Shown: positions 46,379 to 58,708 of the stretch, piece by piece
Position numbering within the stretch: the first letter of the stretch is position 1
How the letters are laid out: each line of letters starts with the position of its first letter
Assembly (NCBI RefSeq): GCF_902148845.1
Contig: NC_043753.1
Span: forward strand, 6,995,750 to 7,059,749
Direction of reading: 5' to 3'
DNA from: Salarias fasciatus
Taxonomy: Eukaryota; Chordata; Actinopteri; Blenniiformes; Blenniidae
Length of the DNA stretch: 64,000 nucleotides
Notes under the pieces: model-generated
Databases searched by the model: none
What the model was told of the DNA's origin: nothing
What the model saw: only the letters and a program-made list of their open reading frames with translations
Program-made: the position numbers and the translations under genes

Positions 46379-47441
46379 ACACTCACACACACTCACACAC
46401 ACTCACATGCATCCTTAATGCCTGAAAGAAAAGCACAAACGCACACATAATAGTGGTGCTCACTTTGGCTGCAGTCATGTGGCCTCGGCTCAAAGCCTGG
46501 AGGGTGAGAGCAGAAACGGAGAGCAGGAAGATGACCCCCCCCTTTAAAAATACTATCACTCTGATGACGAAGTTAATTCATAAAGATATGAAGAAATTCT
46601 TGCAGTGTGACTCCAGACAGGAGCCGGAGATCAAGTCCAACGGGTTTCCGCTGACAGACCGGGAAGCTTCCACAATTTCAGCAAACAGCGATTAAACACC
46701 AGCAAACAGTCAACGTGTCAGCTGTCAAACAAAACCTTTAATGTGAGCTTACATCACTTTGAAAGTGTTGGCAGTGCTGTAAGAGACAAAGGGCGTTCTG
46801 AAAGTCGAGAGAATCCCTTTTATGAGCATTTATAGGCATTGTCCTGAAGTAAAATCACTTTATAATGAGCCTATTTCATCCTAAACACATGTTTAAAGCA
46901 CACTAAGAGTAAAATTATATAAAAAAAGAAGCAACTGATCTGCATCTGCACAAACTTTTATGGAACTTTGTGTAAAAAATAAAGCTGTTTTCTTGACCAA
47001 AAGGTCAAACATGAGGAGCATGTTCACTGTCAATGTAACGTGGATCACTGTCATCATCCCTGTGTTTAATATATAAATAAAATGCACTGCGTATTTTTTG
47101 GACTTGTTTTATGTCTGTGATCCATGAAATCATCTGGTTCCAGAATAAAAAGGAAAGTAATATGAATAGATACCCATTCAAATACATTCATGCTTCTCTA
47201 CACTAAACCCAATGAAAGATGCTTTATAGGATTATTCTTTGTCCTTCAAAGTTGTTTTTAACTTTAGACTATAAAATCAGCTTCTAAATGAATAGATATT
47301 TTATTTTCTCCTTAATTCAGGTAGAAATAAAAACCTAAAGTATTGTTAAAAATGATAAATATCCCTGCTGTGAGCATTTAAAATGAAAGAAAACGCCACC
47401 GTCACTCACCTTCGGATGACTCCCAGTAAAAGGCACGACAT
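38739..47441 (-). CDS. pck2: mitochondrial phosphoenolpyruvate carboxykinase (GTP)
   Basis: Converts oxaloacetate plus GTP to phosphoenolpyruvate, GDP and CO2; mitochondrial gluconeogenesis and cataplerosis. Eleven minus-strand exons: 47441-47410, 43707-43495, 43405-43221, 42737-42667, 41978-41843, 41756-41569, 40957-40795, 40703-40488, 39688-39551, 39386-39291, 39208-38739. They sum to 1908 bp, 635 codons plus stop (human PCK2 640), with every phase consistent. The N-terminus [16 protein letters not shown] is basic and lacks acidic residues, as expected of a matrix presequence. Visible motifs: [35 protein letters not shown], the P-loop [13 protein letters not shown] with the reactive cysteine, [16 protein letters not shown], and the active-site lid region PFFGYNFG. 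pck2 rather than pck1 is called from the presequence and the neighbours psme1, fitm1 and dcaf11. Exon 5 uses a GTACCT donor (after LPLKS), adding a few residues compared with the human protein. Confidence 0.95.
40280..40378 (+). repeat. retroposon 3' tail in a pck2 intron
   Basis: ATATATTGCACTATTTCCCG then CATGGGATCAATAGAGTCTA resembles the fish LINE tail of the type gcaatttcccctggggatcaataaagt. Intron between the 216-bp and 138-bp exons. Confidence 0.45.
43708..47409 (-). other. pck2 intron 1 (3.7 kb), low-complexity tracts
   Basis: No other gene seen. It holds a G-run (44266-44286), (CA)n at 44388-44412, (AC)n at 46337-46409 with ACTC interruptions, and a C-rich stretch near 45910-46110. 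A degenerate hAT-type end with GGGGCGTCAAACTCATTTTA lies at 45295-45314. Confidence 0.6.
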
Positions 47442-47799
47442 GTTGGGAGGAAAATAAGTTAAAAGTAGTTAAAAAAAAAAAAAAGTGGGTTTAAATAAAA
47501 AGAGTCAGCTGAAGGAAGGGTGAAGGCTGCGGAGGGGAAGAGAAGAGCCGCTGCTACAGCTGATCCGGGCTCATATCTGTGAGGGGACCTTGCACTTTGC
47601 TCGGAGAGGACATCCACACAGGAACAGAGGAAAAAAAAAAGGAAAAGAAAGTAAAGACCGGTGGCCGGTAGACCTGGATGATAAAGAACCTCCCGCAGGT
47701 CACCTCTCGGTGCGCGCTGGGTCCATGCTGTCTGCTTTTCGCCGCTGGATGATGCAAGTTTTTCAGCGTTTCCTGCGGCGCGCGCCCGGCGCGCACAGC

Positions 47800-48400
47800 C
47801 GCTCCCGGAACTGGAAGAGACGCACGGAAACTGAGGCGCAGGGGCAGAAAGCAGAGGTTTCAGATTACACGAGCGGAGGGACACGCTTAATTTGCATCAA
47901 TTCTATTTCTTTCTTTCTTTCTTTTACTGTTTTAAACTTTAAATTCCATGTTTTTCGTTTGGAACTGGAAAAGACGCACGGAAACAGGAGAGCAGAAAGC
48001 AAAGTTTCACCTTACATAACAAGAAGAAAAGACTCATAACTGCCTTTAATCTGCATTAATCCAACTCCTTTCTTTCTTTTGGTACTGTTTCAAACTTTGA
48101 AATCCATTTATTGTTCTATTGGAACTGTCAGAGACGCACGGGAACAGAGTGTGAGGCGGAAAGGAAAACTTTCAGATTTTTCAGATTACATAACGACAAT
48201 AAAAGTCAATCTGCTGTTAATCTGCATGAATCCACCTTCTGCTTTATTGTCTTATTTAAAACTTGAAATTCCACCTACTATTCTGTCAGAAATTAAAAAG
48301 ATGCTTGGAAAAAAGAGTGAAGAGAGACGGAGGGGCATAAATCAAACACTTCAGATTACATAACAGGAAATAAGCACTTAAAGTGCTTTAATTCTCTAAA
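47800..48400. repeat. four tandem copies of a ~160-bp unit upstream of pck2
   Basis: Each unit contains GGAACTGGAAGAGACGCACG-like sequence, then CAGATTACATAAC-like sequence, then an AATCTGCATTAATCC-like end and a CTTTCTTTC stretch. Units begin near 47809, 47963, 48123 and 48290, a spacing of about 154-167 bp. Divergence rises from the first unit to the last. Confidence 0.75.
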
Positions 48401-49054
48401 GGCTCTAAATATGATCAACAGAGAGGGAGTGAAAATGAGGCAATCCAAATCAAACGCACCTGTTTACCTTCTGGGTTTCCACGTGACCCGAAGCAGCCAA
48501 TGGCTGAGTTGCAGGAAGGGGTCAACAGGGTCTTCTTTTCTTTTCTTTTTTTCAGTTGGGGTCAACAGGGTCAGGCCCAGGGACATGTGGAGCAGATAGA
48601 TGAAGGGTAAAGTCTGGGTGTTCCCCATAGGGTTTTTTTTTTTTTTTTTTTTTTTAAACAAATAAGATAAAAGAGATCTCCTTTAAAATGACCCACTGAT
48701 TTTAATCTCTTTCTGAAAAGACTGAAGGTAGAAATAAATGTAATCTGTACATTTTGTGGCGTTCTCAGGGAAAAAACACTGACTCACTTTTATTTTTGAT
48801 CATATGAACTTTAAGGAATAGACTGTCAAGTTAAATTACTGATCACGTACATCCTGGTTTTGCTTTACGTTAAAGAGATGTTTTATTTGGATTCCGAGAT
48901 TGTTTGTTCAGATTTAGCAATTTAGTCTGCGAGTTAATTTAACCAGATGTCATTTTCATCCATCTAAATGTTCTCAACACTTTATGGACCTGAGGGCATG
49001 TATCAGGCTATATATCGCTTCAAAATCTGAAAATACTCACCAGAGTACCCCCAA

Positions 49055-49096
<42 letters not shown>

Positions 49097-49931
49097 CCAG
49101 CAGGTGCAGAAGAGAAAGTCCCTCCCCTGCAGAATGCTTTGTGAACGTCACACAAATGCGTCTACAGTTTGTTGTCTTCACACAAAAAAACTTTGTCTGA
49201 ATCAACAAAAACAAAATGAGAACAACTGAAGCACAAAAACTGTAGAGAAATGTTATTTTTATATATAGTGATTAAATACTTCGAGTAATTGTAGACTATA
49301 TTATGAGGACGAATAACTGAATTTTATACATTTACATTCACGATATACGAGAACATGACTTTACACACATGTGGAGGATTAGACAAGAGTAGGATTAATA
49401 AAAAAATATATTTGATAGGAATTAGGGTTTATTTTCAATTCAAAAGTGGCCTGAAATGAGCCAGAATCAACTAAAGTCAGTTTTTTTCTCAATGAGGGAG
49501 TGACCCAGACATATCCAACAGCTAACACAGTTAAATTCACATTTTAAGACATTAGATAATTAACGATTCACTCCTAACTGCAATCAAGCACTAAGTTTCA
49601 CTGTTTCTTACCAGACCTGTTTATAATCTTTTGAAAATTAGATGGAAATTTTCCGTTTCTACAGCGCATGAGGACTGCCCATCATTACATTCTGACTTTA
49701 AGTGTACATTTTCCATGTTGTCCCAGCAAGTTTTGAAGCTGGATCTTTTGATTGCGGAGACTCCGCCCGAGGTTTTATGGGATTACTCGAAGCAGAATGC
49801 TGAAATGATCGCTTTTATAATCCTGACGATAAGCCTGTTTGTGAACGACGTCATTCTGCAACATTACAGTCCGGTCACATGGCTCCCTCTTAATGAGTGT
49901 TTCCTGTCTGGGATCTCACAGCCGCGTGTGC

Positions 49932-49991
<60 letters not shown>

Positions 49992-50103
49992 TGGTGTGTG
50001 AGAGAGAGAGGAGGAGTGGGCTGCGCACAAGAATGCACTGATATAGGAGTTCTGGTTAAACTTCAGCCTTTACTGTGTCATGTTCTCTGCAGACTCAGCA
50101 GGC

Positions 50104-50195
<92 letters not shown>

Positions 50196-51428
50196 ATGAA
50201 TACATGCATGCCCTACATGCACAACTTCAGGCTCATGAAAAGAAACATTCAGAAATGTTGCAAATATTTATAAAATTAAGTAAAAACACAAACTAGAGGA
50301 CTCCGTTAAAGCTGAGCTGTGTCATATTTACACATTTAGCAGCCTGGGATGTCTGAGGTCTTTGTTCTGCTGCCTCCGTGATAGATTTAAAGTGTACACA
50401 GGTGTAATGAGGCCTGTTATTTACCTACTAAAGGTCACTATAGCAGATCAATCGTTTGTTATGTGACGTTAAGTCTCATCCTGGTGTGAAGGTTTTCATT
50501 TGAGAGAAAATAGAACCTGAATATACCAAGAAACAGATCAAATGTCCACATACACTTTGTGAAAACTCTTTTAAGACAGATTTCATGTTGATTTTACCCT
50601 TAATGCAACAAAATATGCATAAAACGGTGCATTAATACAGAAGATATCACATATTTTCTTATTTATCACAAATATTCTGCACCACAGCAAAGAGAAACTC
50701 TTTAAAGTTTAAATTTAAAGGTTATAAAGACACTGCTTTACTGGTTCAGCCATTCACGATGAAATTGGACAGCATGTAGAACCAGAACTTAAAACAGTTT
50801 CAAACAGTTTCAAATTGTGGAACTGAAAAGTGTAAAACACTGGATGAATGGAGTCTCTGAGCCAGCTTGATGCAGAACGCTGTCCAGACTGCAGCGCTCA
50901 GCATGTACATCCTGTTAATGCGCCGCTTGTATAACAGTGATGAAACCCTGTTATGCATTAAACACTGTACGATGCGAACAAATCCCTAAACGTCTCCCCC
51001 TCGACCTTTGCTCCGAGTGTTTCTCAACTTCAAAAACACACAGCAGAGATCTAATCACTCGCCCAATCAAATAAAACAGTCAATAACTAATGGTGTCCTC
51101 ATAGTAAACAAGCGCAGTCGTTGCCCTTTGCCCAGCCTTGATGAGTGATTATCACCGTGATGTGGCTCCGCATGCAGGCTCCAAAGATGATTTATACGGC
51201 AGTGATTAAGAGGAAACTCTATCAGTAGACAAAAAAAAAAAGAAATGCAAATCCGAGCAAATAAATGCAGTGAAAGTGAGAGTGTGGTGTGAGACCAAGG
51301 CTTAACACAGAGTGTGCTGGCCTCATGACACACTGCACAGGAGCAGATCTCTGTTGACAATGGGAGGCTCTGACGTCCTTTCTGTCCACACAAGATCCTG
51401 TATTTGTTTTACGCTCTGTCAACTCCCG

Positions 51429-51461
<33 letters not shown>

Positions 51462-52700
51462 CACCACCACCACCACCGCCCCAACTCCCATCCAGTCCCC
51501 GACAGCCTGCAGGAGGTCGCCAGAGTGAAGCGATCCATAAGGGAAGCCCTTTGGAAACGTAACGGTCTGGTCAAACATCACGCAGGAGCACCCAGAATCA
51601 CCAATATCTCAGCTACTAAACCTACTCTGATTAAATTCGTTCAAAAAAAAAAACAACGTTTTGGGCCAGATTGGAGCCTCTGGGTGGCCACTTTTGGCTC
51701 ACGGGCCTTATGTTCGACACCACTGGACAAAGGTTGTAAAGCAGCAAATATAATAAATGTATAAACCTTCCAAGTGTATTGTACAAGTGATGTGTTGTAC
51801 AGGATATTAACACAATACATCGTCTGTGAAATGAACTCATTTCAAGCTTTTAACTGACTTTTAAATCATTTTAAGACACTTAATTAATGTCGATGTTAAT
51901 GATCTCGTTTCACAGTTTGATAAGATTCAGAGGAGTAAATAAGCCTCCCGCTGGATATCACATCCTGGGTCACGCAGGATCTGCGTTTGTTCAGCCTGTT
52001 AATTATTATCTCTAATTTGACACTGAGCTCCGCTGTAGTGAGAGCAGCAGCACCACCCAGCGGCGAAAACCAGAACTGATCCTGGTGGGAGGAGAGCGCA
52101 GAGTTTAAAATAAACCTCCATAATTGACAGACCATCATCACTGATGGTAGAATTCAGATTTGCGTGGGGAGACTTCATATTTAATTAAAAAGGTATCATT
52201 AATACTGGAAGGTAAGGAGAAGCTTTAGAGCAACAGAATATAATCAATATATTCTGCAAAAGAAAACCAACAAACTCCAGCAAGTTATTGGTTTCATCTT
52301 GTGGTTTTGGTCACTATTTTATTGTTTGTGATGATGATTGTATTTTAAATGTTTTAAGTTCACAGTGATGGCACGGTGGAGCAGTGGTTCATACTTTTTC
52401 CTCAAAGCAAGACTTTTCTCAGATCAGTTCTGTGGCGATATTCAGAAATTTGAAATAAATAAAAAATATATAAAATAGAATAAATTATATATTAAAATTA
52501 CCAATACATTTAGAAATTACAAACTGAAATTTATATGCAAGATTAATTAGAAAAAATACTATTTTATATTAAAAAAAATTAATTGAAAATTACATAAAAA
52601 TAAATTTCAATTAAATTATCGATAAAAACGAATAAAAACGAAGTCACAATAAAAAAAACTGTTGGATAAGAAATTAAAATTCTGAATTATCGTTACAATA
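48401..52700. other. intergenic between pck2 and psme1
   Basis: No coding exon recognised. It contains a T-run (48634-48655), (AC)n (49056-49094), (GT)n (49928-49986), (CA)n of 88 bp (50105-50192) and a C-run of about 29 bp (51431-51459). A degenerate hAT-type right end lies near 51690-51725 (GTTCGACACCACTGG). Confidence 0.6.
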
Positions 52701-52709
52701 AATGCAAAA

Positions 52710-52780
52710 ACTACATCTCCCAGAATGCACCGCGGCCAGTGGAAAGTCCGGAACTCTCGTAAAATTTTACTTTCATTTTC
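52710..52780 (+). promoter_or_regulatory. psme1 promoter: ZNF143-type site, kB-like site, ISRE
   Basis: Three elements lie within 71 bp, about 150-220 bp before the psme1 ATG. ACTACATCTCCCAGAATGCA (52710-52729) matches the ZNF143/Staf consensus ACTACAATTCCCAGAATGC. GGAAAGTCCG (52741-52750) is one base from a kB site. ACTTTCATTTTC (52769-52780) reads GAAAATGAAAGT on the other strand, an exact GAAANNGAAA interferon-response core. PA28 genes are interferon-induced in mammals, which fits. Confidence 0.65.
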
Positions 52781-52926
52781 ATTTTTTCTGCTGAGTAACC
52801 GTGAGTATTTGTGCGTGTCGACTTCGGGATTGAATTACACGCTTATAAAGCTTCTTTTTCTGTTCCCTTCTGGTTCTGAAGGTTTTTCTAAGTCTCGTTA
52901 AATAACTTTTCGCCCCTCAGAGAGTC

Positions 52927-55900
52927 ATGGCTGCGCTGGATCTGCGTCTGGACACCAAGAAACAGGTGAGAGCCGCACGTTTCCTCTCTGCGCGCATCAA
53001 ACGTTGTATAATCACTTTTTTTACACTTATTCCACGGTCAGACACACAATTTTGTTATTTATCCACGATCAGTTTATATTACCAGATGAGCTAGTGTCAG
53101 ATTATAATTTATTATAAGAAGGAAGTGCTATGCGGCCTGTTGCATTGTGGACATGGACTCTACCAATCACTGTTTCATCATTGCATGTTCAGTTTCAACT
53201 ATTTAACTTATTCTTTCTTTGTTCCAGGTGGATGCCTTCTGCCAGCAGGTCACAAAGGAGGTAAATCCTCATATATATCTGATTATATTCTTGTGAATAG
53301 AGTTTATTCTGTATTATTGTGCATGATTCCAGACCAGACACATGCACAAACTTTTATCCTTTTACAACTTTCTGTCAGCAAAGCACCCTTCAACAAACAC
53401 ATTTCAGCATTTTAGCACATTTTGGGGGGTTTCTTCAAATGATCCTCCTCATTGGTTTGCTCAGAGTAGTAATTTTTCCGGATTTATTAATTTTTTTCAC
53501 ACTGTTAGATATTATTTAACAGCTGTATGGGTTCTTCGTCTTTATATATGGTTTGTAATTGTTTTGCACTTATTATGCAATTTCAGTTTTGCATCTATTA
53601 CACATCCAATCAATTGTAGGTCCATCTAAAGTAGTTTGTAGTGTTATCCATCACAAATTTCCTGTTGAAACTGAAAGGAAATAGTTCATTTGAATAGCAC
53701 TGACACATATCTTTAACGTGTGTTTTTATTAATTCTGCAGTTTTTAACTACTCGTGTGTTACCTCCCACATTTAATTCGTCTAGCAGCTTAAAGGGTTAC
53801 ATTTCAGTTTAAAATCACAGCATTCTTCTATGAATTTCACAGAAATTTGTTTGCAAATCCACATGAGCAGCTTAATTCTTTATTTTAAGGGGGGAAAACT
53901 AAAGTATTTTCACAGTTAGTGTAGTTTCAAACAGGATATTTTGTATTTAAAACTCATTGAGTGAAACTGAGGTTCAACAAGTCTGCAGAATTCATGATTT
54001 ATGACTTTATGCAACTCAGTTTCATTAAAAATGTCATTGAATTTGCCTATTTTAGAAAAAATTGAAGGAAATAGCTCACTTTCTACAGATTTCTACACAA
54101 AATTATAGTTTTAAATGAACATCACAACAAACTTCAGTGTGTTTCTTTTTAACACGTTATTGGATTTGCTTGATTTGAACCATTTCAGTGAACACTGAAA
54201 ATCCACCAAGTTGCACAGAGCTGTCTTTTATGAATGTTTATATGCAGTTTAGATCTGTACCTTGAAATTTATCTTCTAAAATAACTCAACCAAACTACAT
54301 GTAGTTGAGGTTTGACATTAGATTGTAATGTGGGATTAATTGTCGGGCTTTCAGATTTGTTGACCTATTTTGGAGAAGTGCTGAGAGTACATTGGGTAGT
54401 GCTTAAAAAAAACTGAATTATGAGCCATAAACACAGAATCTGCTCGTTCGTGTGACAGGCGGAGGAACTGCTCTCCGTATTTTTCCCTCAGAAGATGGAG
54501 GAGCTGGAGATGCTGCTGAAGGTTTGTCCTGTCTCCGGTCACTTAACCATCTTTATGAAGAAATCAGATCATATTTATAGATGTGTTTTTCTGTCAGTCC
54601 TCCTTCAGCTTAGATGATCTAGCGTCTCTGAAGGCTCCGCTGGACATCCCCATCCCAGATCCGGCTAAAGAGGAGGCCAAGCGCAAGAAGAAGGAGGAGG
54701 TGGGTCCAGATTTACTGCTGAGAAGCAAGCAGTGGGCGAGCACTAGGGAACTGCATAAAGCTGGACTCTGTTTACATATCCGGAAATAGTGCACGTATGG
54801 CTGGATGGTGCCCATGCAGATGGAAGTAGTGCATGCAGACTGGATAAGTGCATGCGTCTGATATTAGTGCACGTGGCTGGATTTAGTGCACGCAGCTGCA
54901 GTTGGTGCATGCACTTACAATTAGTATAAACAGCTTCAATTAGTCAATGCAATTAAAATTAGTGCATGCAAGTAGAATTAGTGCACAGTGCTGGAATTAG
55001 TGCACGCAATCAGAAATCATGCACGCAGCTGGAATTAGTGCACGCGTGTAGAAACGGTGCACACAGCTGAAATTTGGGGCCCTCAATTGGAATGGGTGGA
55101 TACAGCTGGAAGCCGTGCACGAAGCCGGACAGGATGCATGCTGCAAATAGTGCACACAGCTGGAATTAGTGCACGTCATTTAAAATTAGTGCACGTAGCT
55201 TCAGTTATTACATGCAGCTGTACACAATGCACGCACGGAGAAAGAATCCTTGCAGCTGGATGTAGTGCATGATGGCGGTGGACGTACTGCCAGACGAACT
55301 GCATGCAGTTTGAGTCCGTGCACGCTGCAGGACCGTGCACGCAGTGATTGAGAAGACGACACTGTCTGGACTGCAGGGGAATAATGAACCGTGCCAGTCC
55401 TCCTCTGCATGCTGCCGTCATGTGGGGGGGAAGGGGGGCAGATTAAATCTGGATTATTAAAGTAGTCGCTTATTTTATTTGCAGTCCAGACTCTGTTTTT
55501 TTTTTTTATTCCACTGCAACACTGAGCCTCACCGCCGGGGTCCTCCCTCTCCGGGTTTATATTTAGTGTTTCATTATACGAGGACACACCAGTGAAACCG
55601 TGAGTCTATGGTCACCATGGCAACCAATCACTGCAATTTGCAAAAGAGCTGTTTTGGAAGCCGGCGATGAGTTGGCGTTACATTATTGTGTGATCTTAAA
55701 GTCTGAAAATGGAGGCTTCATGTTGGCATCGTGAAATTACTTAGAGGAGAGTAAATAGTGATTTTTGACAGTTTCACTTCCTTTATGAAGGGAAGAATCT
55801 GTATTGTAAGCATTTTCTGGCATATTGAAGTCTGGGGAGAAGATGATCAGAAATCAAATGGTGTTCCACTTTTTATTAAACCACAAAAAAAAAAAAAAAA

Positions 55901-58476
55901 AATCCAAGCTGTGACATTGGCGTGACGCCCACCGGGGGGCAGAGGAGAAAATAAAAGAACACGGTGACGACCTGTCTGGGAGATTAATGTATAAAGATCC
56001 TAATATTTTCTGGTCTTCTGCTGCAGAAGGAGGCTAAAGAGGGGAAGAAAGACGACAAGGACAGCGATAAAGAGGACGAAGATTCAGGTAAATAGCAATT
56101 ACTGTTGAACAGGGGGGGGGGGGCTGATAAATAATGTAACACACAGGTGCTTTAGTCCTTCAGTCAAGGTCAGTTTAGAATGAAGGTTTGGTTTTCTTGT
56201 GGGTAACTAGCATGCATGCACGATAGAATTTACAGCTGGTCTCCCTCTGCAGGACCTCCCTGCGGTCCGATCTGCTCCAACGAGCGGGTGGAGAGCCTCC
56301 TGCAGGAGGTCAGACGCGAGATCCAGACGCTGAAAGAGAAGCTCAACACGGTCAGTGAGACTGAAGACCTCCCGTCTGTGGACTGAACACACCCCATCTC
56401 ACGTTTCCGCCTGCATTTAAACCCTTCAGCACGCTGCAGAGAGTTCCGTTTAAAGCTCCTCCAGCACATCGACACTGACAGATCCACACACCATCCTGAA
56501 ATGAGCTTTTCCTTCCTGGCAGGTGGCGATGTGGGTGCAACTCCAGATCCCCAGAATTGAGGACGGGAACAACTTTGGAGTGGCGGTCCAGGTCCGAACC
56601 CGCCTCAGACCCGCTTTATTAACTCTGCTCATCCAAGAGGATGGAACCCAGTCCAGATGTTTCTATAATTCAGTTTTCCACGCATAACTCACACATTCAG
56701 ACGGATTGCTCTTTTGCGTGCACAGCAGGTAGAGACGGGCACAAAGTGCACGTCCATGAATTAATAATGGAGGATGAATTTTTAACGGAAAGAATGGAAA
56801 CTCCAACTTTTGATTTGCACTGAAGTGGCAGAACAACTCACGTCACTCTGGAGACCCTTCGTTCGTTAAGTTTAAAGATTCATTATGCAGCTGTAAAAAG
56901 GAGGTGTGATATCTGTGAAAGCTAAATCCACAGCAGGGGTGTCAAACATAAGGCCTGTGGGCCAAAACCGGCCCGCCTGAGGCCAAGAAATGCTTTAAGG
57001 TTTTCAAATTTTCAGGATAATGTGGCCCGACCTGCTCGAGATGAAACTGAGCCGAATGTGGAACCTGAACTGAAAGGAGTTTAATGTCGAAAGTAACAAA
57101 ACTGATTCTTCTCTCCTCTCATCTCTTCTTCTCAGGAGAAAGTGTTCGAGTTGCTGACAAACACGCGCACCAAGATCGAAGCTTTCCAGACTCAGATTTC
57201 CAAGTAAGACGCCGCAGCAGTGCAGCAGCAGACTGGCATCTTTCAGATAACTTCTAAATCGGCACGTTTTCCTCGGGCTGATTTTTGAAACGAGTCTGCA
57301 ATGTGTTTGATGAATTTTCACATTAGACGGACTGCATGCACACGCCGTCACCTTGGTTACTTCATCGAATCCGGGTCTCTGTAGCTCTGCAGACTCAGAG
57401 GAGGAGGTTTCCTCCGACTCTGTGCTGCATGTGAAGCAGGCTTTAAATCCTCCATCAGCAGAGCGTGAGCCGCTGGGTGCAGCCTGCGCAGACAGACCCG
57501 GAGGAGCAGAGCGGCGGCGGCGGCAGCAGCAGCTCTAGTGTTGTAGATCTGCAGCGGGAGCATTCGAGGACAGCAGCGAGCTGAAGTGATTTAGAAGCTC
57601 TCGCTGGAAAATGGGCCGGAGGCATCGGGGCTGCTCCTCGACAAATGAAAATCCCCTTCTTAATCAGTCACGGACGCACCTACGCAGCGTTCAGACATCA
57701 GCACACACACACAAACAGGAAAACCTCTTCCTTTTAAAGGAGTCACACTCGAATCGGACATGAATTAACGATGAGCTCCTGCTGTCTCTTCAGATACTAC
57801 AACGAGAGAGGCGACGCCGTGGCCAAAGCCTCGAAACTAACCCACGTGGTCAGTAGTCTGTTCGTCTGCGCTGAATTTACAATCACGCCCCAACTGTTTT
57901 CCCCGTGCATTGACGTCCTCTGAACGGCCCGCGGGCCCGGTTCTGTCTGCAGGGGGACTACCGGCAGCTGGTCCACGAGCTGGACCAGGCCCAGTACTGC
58001 GAGCTCCGCCTGGCGCTGATGGAGATCCGCAACATTTATGTGAGCTCCTCCGTCTCTTTAACGCAAACCTCTCTTGTTCCCCGGCTTTGTGTTTTGCACG
58101 TGGAGTATTCCGGCAGCTAAATGGAATCCGCTCCTTCCTAATAGGAGGGTAATTAAACTAATTGCAGCTCTCGTGTTGGATGGATCGGCGCCGCAGCTCC
58201 CGTCCATTAATCACTCTGTCTGTCCTCTCTGGACGTCGTCCTCCTGCGTTTGATGCCGTTAATGAACGAGGCGTCGCAGGTGACGATGAAAGGAGCGCGT
58301 CACGCCTCCGTGTCCGGGTGTCTCTCTCTCTCTCTCTCCCTTTTGCAGCTCGCCGTAACCTTTCGCTCGCTCACCGTCTTTATTTCTCCCCGCAGGCCGT
58401 GCTGTTTGACATCATTAACAAGAATTATGACAAGATTAAGAAGCCCAGAGGAGACGGGAAAGCTCTCATCTACTGA
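52927..58476 (+). CDS. psme1: proteasome activator complex subunit 1 (PA28 alpha)
   Basis: Forms a heteroheptameric ring with PA28 beta that caps the 20S (immuno)proteasome and favours release of peptides for MHC class I. Eleven exons: 52927-52965, 53228-53260, 54459-54521, 54598-54699, 56027-56087, 56253-56350, 56523-56591, 57136-57203, 57794-57848, 57953-58039, 58396-58476. All are GT-AG with matching phases, giving 251 residues (human 249). N-terminal helix MAALDLRLDTKKQVDAFCQQ; SLKAPLDIPIPDP; a lysine/glutamate/aspartate-rich KEKE loop (EEAKRKKKEE, then GKKDDKDSDKEDED); GPPCGPI, the alpha-type linker; the activation loop in QIPRIEDGNNFGVAVQEKVF; and C-terminal KKPRGDGKALIY ending in the tyrosine needed for docking. 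The GPPCGP and KKPRG features favour alpha over beta. The start was chosen because it gives the family N-terminus and has no upstream ATG in the exon. Confidence 0.96.
54786..55340 (+). repeat. degenerate ~19-20-bp minisatellite in psme1 intron 4
   Basis: More than 20 degenerate units of consensus GTGCACGCAGCTGGAATTA run almost unbroken for about 555 bp. Many units carry CAGCTG and TGCACG or TGCATG. Confidence 0.9.
56934..57010 (+). repeat. hAT-type left-end fragment
   Basis: CAGGGGTGTCAAACATAAGG, then CCTGTGGGCCAAAACCGGCC, matches the dispersed fish hAT end (CAGGGGTGTCAAACTCAAGGCC). It lies in a psme1 intron, 126 bp before exon 8. Confidence 0.6.
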
Positions 58477-58622
58477 GGCGGAGTGGAGCCCATCCAGCAG
58501 CTCGACCCCCGCCCTGACAGAAACCTCCTCACGTTCTCGCTCTGTGTGCATTTCGAGTTCAAATTACAGAATTAAACAAAACACAAGTCCTGCTTTTTCT
58601 GGCGTTAAGTTTCACCGTCACA

Positions 58623-58628
58623 AATAAA
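58623..58628 (+). terminator. polyadenylation signal AATAAA of psme1
   Basis: AATAAA lies 147 bp after the psme1 stop and only about 80 bp before the end of the convergent fitm1 coding region (58709), so the two genes meet tail to tail. Confidence 0.75.
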
Positions 58629-58708
58629 GAACAGATACATTCACGTGTCTCGGTGTGGGTTTTTCACAGCATCCTTCTCAAAACGTGACTTATTTTAAGT
58701 GTTTCATG

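Noticed and set aside
45837-46425. Pro/His-rich frames in pck2 intron 1
   Set aside because: The composition follows C-rich and (AC)n DNA; no domain, and no splice partners were found.
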